Below are positions 21,535-29,330 of a stretch of 64,000 bases of DNA, piece by piece. The notes under the pieces are model-generated. The model was not told the origin of the DNA. It was given only the letters and a program-made list of their open reading frames with translations, and ran no database searches. Origin of the DNA: Sutcliffiella cohnii. GTDB lineage: Bacteria > Bacillota > Bacilli > Bacillales > Bacillaceae_I. A program made the position numbers and the translations under genes. Each line of letters starts with the position of its first letter. The first letter of the stretch is position 1. The stretch lies in contig NZ_CP018866.1 in NCBI RefSeq assembly GCF_002250055.1, positions 3,806,869 through 3,870,868 of the forward strand. The letters are read 5' to 3'.

Positions 21535-22292
21535 TAGTAGTCACCGCCGCCGCGTGATTGAATAAAGAATTGATTCGTTATTTGCGCCGTAATTCTGCCG
21601 AGGTTATTAGGCGTTATCTCAACCGTATGCCACTCGCCACGACGTATCTTCCCATTGCTGTCTCTTGACAAATACGGCACTAGGTCGAGGCTAGTTGCGC
21701 TAGTCTGCGTATAAGGAATAACTTGACCGTCGACCTTAATCGTAACTGCGGTTGGCTTTTCAGATAATTTAAATATACCGTGCTCAATTTCGTGTGTGTG
21801 GTCCGGTATATCTATGTCATGAGTGTGATTCGGAATTGCGACTGTGTGTTGGTGATTTTCAATGGTTACATTATGGGTATGTGATGGCGTACTGAAACTA
21901 TGAGAGTGTGCCGGTAGTGTGATACTATGCGTATGATTACCGCTACTAGAATAAGTTGCGACCGAACCCGGAGTATCTGACGGTAATGACATTGTTGAAT
22001 ATGTGCCGATTCCAGTATATACGTCGAACAACCTCCATGAAGTAGGCGCCGGCACGGTCATCCCTGTATCAGTAAACAACGTATGTCTATGGTCGCCGCC
22101 ACCGCTAGACGTTTGAGTTGTTCCTCCGCCGGATTGCGTGGACGTACTAACTCCGCCACCGCTTGAACTCGTCGCAGTAGTACCGCCACCACTCGAACTA
22201 GTTGCCGTTGTTCCTCCGCCCGAACTCGTTGATTTTAAAACTGCGCCACCGCCTTTTGTTGCGCGACTGTATAAGAAAAATATTGTTGTCAT
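21534..22292 (-). CDS. Tail-fibre/tail-spike-like protein with HxH repeats
   Basis: A 252-residue product with GGG(T/V)-Thr/Ser repeats at residues 15-70, then at least seven HxH pairs (HRH, HTH, HSH, HTH, HQH, HTH, HTH) spaced every 8-10 residues, as in phage tail fibres where HxH motifs bind metal along a trimer axis. The last 75 residues contain TAVTIKVDGQVIP and VEITPNNLGRI, like C-terminal domains of Bacillus phage minor structural proteins. ATG 22292 is chosen (AAAGGAG eight bases upstream). Confidence 0.65.
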   Translation of the reverse strand: MTTIFFLYSRATKGGGAVLKSTSSGGGTTATSSSGGGTTATSSSGGGVSTSTQSGGGTTQTSSGGGDHRHTLFTDTGMTVPAPTSWRLFDVYTGIGTYSTMSLPSDTPGSVATYSSSGNHTHSITLPAHSHSFSTPSHTHNVTIENHQHTVAIPNHTHDIDIPDHTHEIEHGIFKLSEKPTAVTIKVDGQVIPYTQTSATSLDLVPYLSRDSNGKIRRGEWHTVEITPNNLGRITAQITNQFFIQSRGGGDY

Positions 22293-22337
22293 TTGATTCA
22301 CTCCTTTATAAAAATAAGCAGCCCCGAAGGACTGCCG

Positions 22338-22607
22338 TCAGATATTACCGAAATGAGCACGTATATTACGTACTAAAAACGGAGTATCGATTTCATTGTT
22401 TAATAGCGCTGTTTTCTTTTCTGCCAAATATCTCGTGACATAGTTATTTGATTCTAACCTCATATTTTTAAGCCATATCGCTACCGGCTTGTTAGGCTTG
22501 GTTGATAATAGTTCTTTTTTCTCTTGTTGCTTCTGCATTAAATAACCGTCGATTAATTCAATCGCTTCATCGTTAGTTAGTTTTTCGGTTAATCTTTCTA
22601 ATAACAT
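22338..22607 (-). CDS. Small unknown element protein
   Basis: 89 residues, helical and charged, with NKPVAIWLKNMRLESNNYV in the middle. AGGGATAACG precedes the ATG. Same strand and spacing as its neighbours. No family recognised. Confidence 0.55.
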   Translation of the reverse strand: MLLERLTEKLTNDEAIELIDGYLMQKQQEKKELLSTKPNKPVAIWLKNMRLESNNYVTRYLAEKKTALLNNEIDTPFLVRNIRAHFGNI

Positions 22608-22621
22608 TCGTTATCCCTCCA

Positions 22622-22810
22622 TTAAGCGCTATATTTAACTAATAATCTTCCTTCTTCTAATTCGTCTACTTCGTGCACTAGCTCATAATCTCCACGCTTC
22701 AACCACGCAATATAATCGCCATGCTTATCGAACACGGCGATTTTTACTCTCGGGCGATTGTCGTAACCGCGATAGCTACTTTTATTTACGCTTCTAACAA
22801 CTACGCTCAT
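22622..22810 (-). CDS. Small unknown element protein
   Basis: 62 residues, predicted beta-rich (KIAVFDKHGDYIAWLKRGDY, then a Val/Glu-rich end). Its ATG overlaps the preceding stop codon (TAATG), implying translational coupling. No family recognised. Confidence 0.55.
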   Translation of the reverse strand: MSVVVRSVNKSSYRGYDNRPRVKIAVFDKHGDYIAWLKRGDYELVHEVDELEEGRLLVKYSA

Positions 22811-23538
22811 TAAATCGACCCCTTATTGTACATGTTATTCGGATAAAACTTATACGATGGATGCGTAATACGTAAGCGACGATACGCACCGTCAACGCCT
22901 GTCGGCAAAGCCTTCGCAACATTCATCGCAAAATATTCGCCCGACCTTACGTCGTTTAATGCGCGATATAAGCCGCGAATCTGATTAGTTAACGCCTTTT
23001 CGTCATGTCGACCTTTCACGGCTTCCGTTAGCTTTCCGACTTCTTGCAACAACGCGAGCTTGCGTCCTTCGTTCATATGCGGCACTAACTCGATAAGCGA
23101 ATCAATTTCCGACGTACCTCCGCCGAACTTGATAGAGGTTACCGCGTTAGAAATAATGTCGCTCGCCATTTTACGATCAATGTCGTTAATCAAGCGAACA
23201 CGATTAGCTATATCGTTCATTGCAGCGTCGCGCATTCCGTTAGCAAACGTTTCGTATTGCGCTTGAATGTCCGCAACTTCTTTCTCGAGTTCCGCTTGCG
23301 CTTCTTTGGTGAAAAACTCTTGCGCACCTTCGACTTTATATTGCGGATGGTCGCTTGTTTTAATTTCTTCGCAACGTTTGCGATACTTTGCGACCGCTGA
23401 ATCCACTCGGTTTTCTAGCGCGTCCATTTGCGTTAGCTCAACTACTCGACCTTTGCCCGCGTCCTGGTATTTGTGCGCCTCTACAGCGTCCATTTTAGTA
23501 AGTGTTTGTTTTACGAAATCATATACGTTTGTTAACAT
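22810..23538 (-). CDS. Coiled-coil element protein
   Basis: 242 residues, mostly helical with heptad-like stretches (MDALENRVDSAVAKYRKRCE; KEAQAELEKEVADIQAQYE) and a C-terminal basic/aromatic end (THPSYKFYPNNMY). It follows the 241-residue coiled-coil gene with a one-base gap. Position beside tail-like genes suggests a structural or scaffold role, but no family is recognised. Confidence 0.6.
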   Translation of the reverse strand: MLTNVYDFVKQTLTKMDAVEAHKYQDAGKGRVVELTQMDALENRVDSAVAKYRKRCEEIKTSDHPQYKVEGAQEFFTKEAQAELEKEVADIQAQYETFANGMRDAAMNDIANRVRLINDIDRKMASDIISNAVTSIKFGGGTSEIDSLIELVPHMNEGRKLALLQEVGKLTEAVKGRHDEKALTNQIRGLYRALNDVRSGEYFAMNVAKALPTGVDGAYRRLRITHPSYKFYPNNMYNKGSI

Positions 23539-23539
23539 A

Positions 23540-24265
23540 TTAGTTTTCCTCCTTCTTTTCTACGAATCTTTCGGGCTTGTTTACATACTTAGCAATCTCC
23601 GCACCATACAAGTCTTGTACCGTTTCTATTTCGATACCTCTGCGGAATAAATCGCGATTAAACTCTGCGTCCATACTTTCGAATACTTGTTCAGCCTCAC
23701 GTTGTTCCGGTGTAATTGCGACTTTCTTTGTGTTTTCTAGCGCTTTAGTTAACTCGACTTTGTACTTTGCAACGTCGGACCCAGCAACGCTTAACACTGT
23801 TGAAACTAATTCCGGATATGAGTCTATTATTTGTTGCGCAAAATACGGCTCTGTTTGTTCACTTATGAATTTATTCAAGCTATCCATTGCATAATTAGCT
23901 CGCGTTTCAAGCAACAGTTTCATTTTTAAGTCATTAAATTTGCGTTCAAACGTATTTAATTTAGTGCTGGAATCGTTGTAACCTGGCTTTTGGTTTAGTA
24001 AACCCTCTGCAGCAGTCTTTGCCTTGATTACACCTTTTTGATAGTCCTCTTTTAATTCTTTCGCAATCTTTAAAAACTCCTTGCCTGCCTCTTTCTTTAA
24101 CTCCTCTACCTTTTTTGCTCGACCAGTTACGGATAAATCTTCGTCTTTTTCTACCGCGGATATTAATTCACGCAATACCCTACCTGACGATGCCAATGTT
24201 TCTGGAATACTTTCTCTAATTCTTCTAATCTGAAATAACCCTTGTTTCATCCCGTCATAACTCAT
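23540..24265 (-). CDS. Helical element protein
   Basis: 241 residues from ATG 24265, which has AAAGGAGAG nine bases upstream; the frame extends open to 24472 without a ribosome binding site. Helical with repeated charged heptads (KKVEELKKEAGKEFLKIAKE) and no signal peptide or Cys. It lies in an operon with the next 242-residue helical gene. Function unknown. Confidence 0.6.
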   Translation of the reverse strand: MSYDGMKQGLFQIRRIRESIPETLASSGRVLRELISAVEKDEDLSVTGRAKKVEELKKEAGKEFLKIAKELKEDYQKGVIKAKTAAEGLLNQKPGYNDSSTKLNTFERKFNDLKMKLLLETRANYAMDSLNKFISEQTEPYFAQQIIDSYPELVSTVLSVAGSDVAKYKVELTKALENTKKVAITPEQREAEQVFESMDAEFNRDLFRRGIEIETVQDLYGAEIAKYVNKPERFVEKKEEN

Positions 24266-24287
24266 ATAAAATCTCTCCTTTTGGTTT

Positions 24288-24659
24288 TTATATATTAGCG
24301 ATACAATCGGCTTGGCGCTTAATTGCGTCGTCAGCCAACAATAGCGCAATATGTTGCTTGCGAACCTTCTGAAAATATAACGTCTTACCGTCAGCAATAA
24401 CCTCGAATCGTTCTCGAAGTTTTGTCCGCTTAATAAATTGGCGATGGCTAGACCGAAATAATACCGAATCAACTTCGTTCGGCAATTCTTCTAACACACG
24501 CGCAATAGCTAAATAGATTGCTTGATTACCGCTTTCTGCCGTCACGTAGAGGCTTGCGACTTTGACTAGTTCCCCCGCTACGAAAATCTCGGCGCCCATT
24601 GCATACTTGTTCTCCGCCGTGACGTCGACTAGCATTTCGAGTTTTATTGTTGCGCGCAT
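24288..24659 (-). CDS. Unknown element protein, weakly RNase H-like
   Basis: 123 residues with GGAAGGTG seven bases before the ATG. The stretch AESGNQAIYLAIARVLEELP followed by SVLFRSSHRQFI has the spacing of an RNase H-type Asn-x-Glu/Ala helix and Asp strand, but the acidic residues are not convincingly conserved. It overlaps the upstream gene by 134 bases in another frame. Confidence 0.45.
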   Translation of the reverse strand: MRATIKLEMLVDVTAENKYAMGAEIFVAGELVKVASLYVTAESGNQAIYLAIARVLEELPNEVDSVLFRSSHRQFIKRTKLRERFEVIADGKTLYFQKVRKQHIALLLADDAIKRQADCIANI

Positions 24660-24840
24660 TCCGCTTCACCTTCCATCCCGCGATTGGCTTGCGTTGTACT
24701 AAGTGGGAAAAGTCCTCATTTTCCGCAATAAACTTCCTTAGCCAATGCGTGTAATAGTCGTCTAAAACGCTAAGCTCCTTGACTTGATAGCCGTGCTTGT
24801 TAATTCTGCGGTGCTTTTTGTTTCCGTCCTTACGAGGCAC
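24526..24840 (-). CDS. Basic element protein overlapping the next gene
   Basis: 104 residues, very basic (MPRKDGNKKHRRINKHGYQV) with a central WLRKFIAENEDFSHL segment. The C-terminal 45 residues lie over the start of the next gene in another frame and look like low-information Arg-rich translation. Either a natural long overlap or a natural frameshift/truncation. Confidence 0.4.
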   Translation of the reverse strand: MPRKDGNKKHRRINKHGYQVKELSVLDDYYTHWLRKFIAENEDFSHLVQRKPIAGWKVKRNARNNKTRNASRRHGGEQVCNGRRDFRSGGTSQSRKPLRDGRKR

Positions 24841-25024
24841 ATAATCGCCTTCTTTCGTTGAAATTTTCGTCTGCGACTAGGCGCGGAATTTGTTCCATAA
24901 TCAATTTACGCGAACAGTTGCGCCCGAATTTGAATGTGTGCGTTTTAATGCCGTTGTTCACCTTCGCAATTATGAAATTATCTAACCGCGTTAGCAGCAC
25001 TTGGAGCCTATCAACTTCGATCAC
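24830..25024 (-). CDS. Small unknown element protein
   Basis: 64 residues with a GTG start and GGGAAGGG upstream. Predicted beta-strand then helix (FIIAKVNNGIKTHTFKFGRN). It overlaps both the gene before (14 bases) and after (11 bases), typical of the packed operon. No family recognised. Confidence 0.5.
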   Translation of the reverse strand: MIEVDRLQVLLTRLDNFIIAKVNNGIKTHTFKFGRNCSRKLIMEQIPRLVADENFNERRRLCAS

Positions 25025-25163
25025 CTTTTTTCACCCTTCCCATTACGCTAGGTAAAACGCGCTTTATTTGTCGTTCAGTTACATGCGGTCCAAACAAATA
25101 CACTTTGCCGTCGACCGTTACTTCTTGCGGACGATTGCCGTTTTTCTTTATCGTTAGTTCCAA
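25011..25163 (-). CDS. Small unlisted gene with TTG start
   Basis: A 50-residue frame beginning with TTG, preceded by AAGGAGG with seven-base spacing: a beta-like segment PQEVTVDGKVYLFG and a basic helical end ERQIKRVLPSVMGRVKK. It ends inside the start of the next gene, as elsewhere in this operon. Found by reading the gap, since the non-ATG start hides it. Confidence 0.55.
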   Translation of the reverse strand: MELTIKKNGNRPQEVTVDGKVYLFGPHVTERQIKRVLPSVMGRVKKGDRS

Positions 25164-25276
25164 CGCAATGCCTCCTTAAAATGTGTGTAACGAACAGATT
25201 TCCGTTGTATTTCGCTTGTTTATACGTGCCTTTTGAAGTTCCGAATAGTAAGTTAAGGGCTACGTATTCAAACGCC

Positions 25277-25534
25277 TTAAATAGCGTTTTCCGCTTGATT
25301 TTCCGTCACTCCAAACATTCTTTCTGCCACTCGTTTTTGTTCAATCGGTATCTTAAATTGAACGCCAATAAGCCGACCATTTTTAAAATAGTCAGCCATA
25401 ATAACCCAGCCCGCGTCATGCTTGTAACGTTTGATACGACGAATTAAATCGCGGTCCTCAGTATAAGCGCCGAGCCAGCCGGTTTCTAATTTCCAAATGT
25501 CGTTTTTCAAAACACGTTGACACTCCTTTTTCAT
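25277..25534 (-). CDS. Small unknown element protein
   Basis: 85 residues, MKKECQRVLKNDIWKLETGWL at the N-terminus and a basic/beta middle (RRIKRYKHDAGWVIMADYF). The ATG at 25534 lacks a ribosome binding site; a TTG at 25510 with AAGGAG twelve bases upstream may be the real start. No family recognised. Confidence 0.45.
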   Translation of the reverse strand: MKKECQRVLKNDIWKLETGWLGAYTEDRDLIRRIKRYKHDAGWVIMADYFKNGRLIGVQFKIPIEQKRVAERMFGVTENQAENAI

Positions 25535-25557
25535 TGACTTATAATTAAATTGGATAA

Positions 25558-25773
25558 CTATGCGGTGTTTCTAAACTTCTCGTAAAAAATATAAAAGTCA
25601 TCAGGCAACTCCGCCTCAATACGAATTAACTTTGCGCGAACATAATCGGTAATATCACGATGGCCGTGTTCTATATCCGAAATTGTTGACGCATTTACGC
25701 CGATTCTTTTGGCAAATTTCCGCATTGAATCTCCTAAATAATGACGAATGGCCCTCGCCTTCATTCCATCCAT
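25558..25773 (-). CDS. XRE-family HTH regulator
   Basis: 71 residues with a Cro/CI HTH (SMRKFAKRIGVNASTISDIEHG). AAAGGAGG precedes the ATG. Probably a transcription factor of the element; target unknown. Confidence 0.7.
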   Translation of the reverse strand: MDGMKARAIRHYLGDSMRKFAKRIGVNASTISDIEHGHRDITDYVRAKLIRIEAELPDDFYIFYEKFRNTA

Positions 25774-25856
25774 TTTAAAACCTCCTTTTTGTTCTATTTG
25801 TTCCGATTTGTTCTGTTTTAGACATTAAAATTACCGGGCTGTCGCCCTTATCTCAC

Positions 25857-26543
25857 CTATACCTTTTTGTCGCCACTTAAATACTTAGCGCGCTTTGCTT
25901 CTAGTGCCAACTTTTCCTCCCCATACTTTTCGAGTAAATATTTGCGCGGATCACTCATTACAAAGTGACTAACTTTACCTGGCTTCGTATCAGTTATAGG
26001 TAACTTCACATTTATTACATGGGACTTAATTACGCCCTCTTCATTCTCACCACTATACGGTATTTGAATTTTCGGCTTTACTCGTCCACCCATTTTATAA
26101 GAACGTTCCTTCGCTCCTTCAATCCTCGATAACTTGTTTGGCGCACATGGCACTTCGTATTTCCATCCGATTTTTATCATAGAATACTCGTTAATCCAAA
26201 ACGGATATTCTAGCCACCAAATATAATCGTCCATTAACGTTCTTTTGCGCGGTTTCGGGTTTAATAGTTCTTTGTCCGCGCGTTGCTGACGTCTTTGCAT
26301 AGTTTTTAAGCTACGTTTACAATCTTCGCAACAAGTGCGCTTTGTATTACGTAAACTATCATCGCGCCAGTAATAGCCGCAATAATCACATCGCTTAATA
26401 CGACGATCTGTTGCGTCGTGTAATTCGCCTCTTAATAGTTGCGCAATGATCGGCGCAGACTGCTCGAGCGTTAGTCCTTCCGTAAATTGTTTAGCGTATT
26501 CGATTGCGCCCGTTCCTGGCTCCTTGTATTTTAATCTCCCCAT
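25857..26543 (-). CDS. Zinc-finger element protein
   Basis: 228 residues with a four-Cys finger at about residues 52-80 (CDYCGYYW...CCEDC) flanked by Arg/Lys, a middle of aromatic residues (DYIWWLEYPFWINEYSMI) and a Lys-rich end. Probably nucleic-acid binding. Its last ten codons are copied at 27540-27569. Confidence 0.6.
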   Translation of the reverse strand: MGRLKYKEPGTGAIEYAKQFTEGLTLEQSAPIIAQLLRGELHDATDRRIKRCDYCGYYWRDDSLRNTKRTCCEDCKRSLKTMQRRQQRADKELLNPKPRKRTLMDDYIWWLEYPFWINEYSMIKIGWKYEVPCAPNKLSRIEGAKERSYKMGGRVKPKIQIPYSGENEEGVIKSHVINVKLPITDTKPGKVSHFVMSDPRKYLLEKYGEEKLALEAKRAKYLSGDKKV

Positions 26544-26594
26544 GTTATTGCCCCCATGTTTTTATTAGTCGTCCACATTTTGTTACACGGTTAT

Positions 26595-26799
26595 TTAGGT
26601 GAACGCTTAATATCTTGTTATTCTTTGAATAAATTCTTTTTCGCAATAAGATATATAATAATAAGCGTAGCGACGTCTTTTATTTATAAAAGCGGCGCAA
26701 TCTTTTTAAATCTCGTTATATAAGTCTAGTTACTTAAATCTAGTTAACACCTAAATGACACGTAAGTTACACCTAGCAGTTAGGTGAACGTACACCTAA
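26595..26799. repeat. Iteron-like repeats, putative replication origin
   Basis: TTAGGTGAACG at 26595-26605 and 26780-26790; ACACCTAA at 26747-26754 and 26792-26799; ACACCTAG at 26769-26776. Sites 4 and 5 form an inverted pair. An AT-rich stretch (26630-26670) lies between them. The cluster adjoins the initiator-like gene, whose stop codon overlaps the last site. Confidence 0.5.
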
Positions 26800-27242
26800 T
26801 TATCCGCGTAACCCTTTTCTTGCCTCCACTTGCGCATTCTTTCTGCTGCATCCGCGCGCCTTTTATTACAACGCGATAGAGCCTTGCGGTAATTCTCATT
26901 TGCGCCAGGATACTCGGTGTAGAATTCGTCCTCACTTAATGGCGTAAGCGGAACGTAGTGGCCCTTTTCCGGAAAGTCGATTAAGCCGACCGCCTTTAAG
27001 TCGTCAAGGTGTCTACTAGTCGTGTCGGGCGATTTACCGTACCTAACCGCCAATTTTTCGATACTTGGAAACGCGAAACCTTCTTCAACGTTGTAGTAAT
27101 CGATAATCAGCCCGTATAATAATAATTTTTCTGCAGAAATACGATCGTGGTGTACGTAATGTAATGCGTTGCTTGGTAACGGAATAAACGTAGCTTTGTT
27201 TTCTGATGGCGATTTCTTATTAAATACTTTTCTTTCCCCCAT
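26796..27242 (-). CDS. Winged-helix replication-initiator-like protein
   Basis: 148 residues from ATG 27242 (AAAGGGGGC upstream; a longer frame starts at 27284). A helix-turn-helix, FAFPSIEKLAVRYGKSPDTT plus SRHLDDLKAVGLI, resembles HTH_36/RepA-N initiators and DnaD-type phage replication proteins. The basic C-terminus ends RRADAAERMRKWRQEKG. With iterons immediately downstream, a replication role is likely but inferred. Confidence 0.55.
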   Translation of the reverse strand: MGERKVFNKKSPSENKATFIPLPSNALHYVHHDRISAEKLLLYGLIIDYYNVEEGFAFPSIEKLAVRYGKSPDTTSRHLDDLKAVGLIDFPEKGHYVPLTPLSEDEFYTEYPGANENYRKALSRCNKRRADAAERMRKWRQEKGYADN

Positions 27243-27256
27243 GTTTTTGCCCCCTT

Positions 27257-27463
27257 TTAATTTTGTTCTAAGAACGCCCGACACTTCTCGACGTATTCAT
27301 TGCCGAACGTTTCTCTAAATTTCTTATTTACGTTGTGACTGATGTTCTTTTTACCGCGTTCAATCATACAGACTAATCCTTCACTAATTCCCAAACGTTG
27401 CCCTAGTTCCTTTTGCGTTAACCCTTGCGACTGTCTTATAAAACGAAATACAGTTGGATTCAT
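27257..27463 (-). CDS. Cro/CI-type HTH regulator
   Basis: 68 residues from ATG 27463 (GAGGGG about ten bases upstream). HTH: GLTQKELGQRLGISEGLVCM followed by IERGKKNIS. The upstream ATG at 27502 lacks a ribosome binding site. Located next to the initiator-like gene, it may control replication. Confidence 0.7.
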   Translation of the reverse strand: MNPTVFRFIRQSQGLTQKELGQRLGISEGLVCMIERGKKNISHNVNKKFRETFGNEYVEKCRAFLEQN

Positions 27464-27502
27464 AGCATTTTCCCCTCTTTGTTTAATTTTCTTAACCCCC
27501 AT

Positions 27503-27851
27503 GTAAAAATAAAGAGAACGAAGTCATGGGGAACTCCGCCTCACCTATACCTTTTTGTCGCCACTTAAAAAAGTTGTACATTCTATAATACGCCTCAGAA
27601 AGCTAAACTTCGCACTCTATATAAATATATAGTCCCGAAAACGCAAAACGGCGCAAATTTAGTTCTAAAGTCCCATGGAATAACGCCGACCAACGAAGCC
27701 CAACAAAGCGAAGCTAGTTGCCGCTAGAGATTCGGTTTGCTGGACGCCGTTCAACCGTTAATCGAATGCTCTTGCGCGAGTCTATAGCGTGAGCCAATCG
27801 AATACTTATGGACGCTCGAGCAGTGTGCCAGCACCGCCCAAGTTTGTCCGA
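27503..27851. other. 349-base gap with copied gene end, no gene seen
   Basis: It includes the 30-base copy of the 25852-25881 sequence at 27540-27569 and GC-rich sequence after 27640 with short direct repeats (AATCGAAT twice). No convincing reading frame. Possibly a regulatory RNA or deletion scar; nothing definite. Confidence 0.3.
27540..27569. repeat. 30-bp direct repeat (second copy at 25852-25881)
   Basis: Identical to 25852-25881, which covers the last codons and stop of the zinc-finger gene. The copy lies in a gap upstream of a Cro-like gene. Confidence 0.85.
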
Positions 27852-28145
27852 TTAAACTTCGACTTGAAATCGTTCCATTAACAGCAATAAGTCTGCTGCG
27901 CTCATGTTCGGATTTGTAATAAGTTCGCGCACATCATCGTTCATTTTTAGCGCAAATAATTCGTTGAGTATTTCAAGACAATTCTCGTTATCATTGCTCG
28001 GCATTAATGTTGCGATAACTGCAACGCCGTCAATTTCTACGAGATAATAACCTTGTTCGCTAATGCGGTAGCCTTTAAAAAATTCCGGCTTATTTGTTTC
28101 TACTTCCATAATTACGCAGACTACTTTTTTATTTTCGTTTGTCAT
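27852..28145 (-). CDS. Small unknown element protein (MSAxDLLL family)
   Basis: 97 residues, a beta-rich N-terminus and the C-terminal motif NMSAADLLLLMERF. A related ending, NMSAIDLLLYLKDL, occurs in the 159-residue protein 28357-28836. GGAG precedes the ATG by eleven bases. Function unknown. Confidence 0.55.
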   Translation of the reverse strand: MTNENKKVVCVIMEVETNKPEFFKGYRISEQGYYLVEIDGVAVIATLMPSNDNENCLEILNELFALKMNDDVRELITNPNMSAADLLLLMERFQVEV

Positions 28146-28211
28146 GTTATAATCGACTCCAATCGTATTTTTAATGGGGCGCCCGAGTATTGCCGTACTC
28201 GAGCGTTTTTT

Positions 28212-28373
28212 TTATTTGCATTTCTTTTCCGCCTCAATTATTGCGTGCATAGCCGCCTTGTATGCGAGTAATCGTTTGGCTCGCGTTGACTTGCGCTTTT
28301 GCCACGGCGTGTCGCAAACTTCTTGTTTTACTTTCCGCGTGTAGTAACTAATGCGATCAATTGCCGTTTTCAT
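28212..28373 (-). CDS. Small basic element protein
   Basis: 53 residues from ATG 28373 (AGAGG nine bases upstream), MKTAIDRISYYTRK with a very basic middle and Ala-rich end. It overlaps the 159-residue gene by 17 bases. The longer frame from 28436 reads the previous gene in another frame. Function unknown. Confidence 0.45.
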   Translation of the reverse strand: MKTAIDRISYYTRKVKQEVCDTPWQKRKSTRAKRLLAYKAAMHAIIEAEKKCK

Positions 28374-28836
28374 GTTCGCCAGCCTCTTCATCGTTAATAA
28401 GGTCAAACTTCGCGCAACAATGCGGACACTTTGCAAATATGGATTCCGCCGTCTTGCCCGTCACTACTAAGTCCGTTTGCATTTTACATTCGTTGCACCA
28501 GTCGTTTTTTATTACTTCGCTTTCGGCAGACAAATCTTTCAAATATAGTAGGAGGTCAATCGCAGACATATTCGCAATTAGCTCGTAGTCCACTATTGCG
28601 TTCTTCCTTCCGTTCCACGGTAGTCCGAAAACAACTTCGCTATCCGCGCCAATTTTCGGCTGCTCTCCTACATTTACTCGTTCGACCATAATGTGCATAT
28701 CATCAATTCTCAAAAACAAATCCTCCGCAATCATTAAACCTTCTCGTTCTTCCTCGAAATCTTCGCCAACATATATTGCGGTTGTAGTGTGCGGTATAAA
28801 ACCGACATCTTCTTGCGTCAATACTTTAAATTTCAT
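28357..28836 (-). CDS. Unknown element protein with C-terminal zinc ribbon
   Basis: 159 residues: a beta-rich N-terminus, the motif NMSAIDLLLYL near residue 90, and a C-terminal four-Cys ribbon CNECKMQTDL...CPHCCAKFD. The motif is shared with the 97-residue gene 27852-28145. Its ribosome binding site lies in the end of the preceding small gene. Function unknown. Confidence 0.6.
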   Translation of the reverse strand: MKFKVLTQEDVGFIPHTTTAIYVGEDFEEEREGLMIAEDLFLRIDDMHIMVERVNVGEQPKIGADSEVVFGLPWNGRKNAIVDYELIANMSAIDLLLYLKDLSAESEVIKNDWCNECKMQTDLVVTGKTAESIFAKCPHCCAKFDLINDEEAGEHENGN

Positions 28837-28837
28837 C

Positions 28838-28981
28838 TTATTGCCCTCCTAATTTTAAATGTAACTTGTAGGACACCTCTAGCTGTCGTTCTAGTTCCTG
28901 GACGTCTAGCGTCAATTCCTCGACTTTCTTCATTAGCTCGCGTTCTAACTCGGTGTATGTTTCCGTTGTTGTGTGAGCCAT
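28838..28981 (-). CDS. Small coiled-coil gene
   Basis: 47 residues, MAHTTTETYTELEREL followed by heptad-like KKVEELTLDVQELERQLEVS. AGGAGGGC precedes the ATG. Its last codons GGAGGG double as the ribosome binding site of the next gene, one base later. Too short for automated listing but well supported. Confidence 0.6.
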   Translation of the reverse strand: MAHTTTETYTELERELMKKVEELTLDVQELERQLEVSYKLHLKLGGQ

Positions 28982-28993
28982 TTTCGCGCCCTC

Positions 28994-29185
28994 CTATTCT
29001 TCTTCGTCGATAACGATTGAAAACGTGAAGCGGCGATCAGCTAGGCGTTTGTGAAATTGATTTAATACTGCGATACTGTCTGCGTCATTTATTGCGTCTA
29101 ATTCTTCTAATTCTTCTCGAACCCACTTCATGATGTAATCTAACTCGTGCATTCTTGCCGATAATGTTTGCGGATTCTCTAACAC
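28994..29185 (-). CDS. Small unknown element protein, first of leftward early operon
   Basis: 63 residues with a GTG start and AGGAGGG seven bases upstream: helical N-terminus (MHELDYIMKWVREELEELDA). First gene after the strong promoter at 29238-29266. Confidence 0.55.
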   Translation of the reverse strand: MLENPQTLSARMHELDYIMKWVREELEELDAINDADSIAVLNQFHKRLADRRFTFSIVIDEEE

Positions 29186-29237
29186 TTAAAGCCCTCCTAA
29201 ATGTGTATTTTGCACACTGCAATGTGCCTTTAACTAC

Positions 29238-29303
29238 ATAATATACACCATACTGTGCATTGTCAACATTTAAATTGATTTTTTATTTACTTTACGTTAT
29301 ATT
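29238..29303. promoter_or_regulatory. Divergent promoters of the element's second switch
   Basis: Leftward: TTGACA (29266-29261), 17-base spacer, TATTAT (29243-29238), a near-consensus sigma-A promoter. Rightward: TTGATT (29275-29280), 17 bases, TATATT (29298-29303). TGTGCA/GTGCA half-sites repeat at 29210-29225 and in the leftward spacer, possible operator sites for the rightward repressor. Confidence 0.65.
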
Positions 29304-29330
29304 TATTTTAGAAAGAAGGTGCGGCGAATA

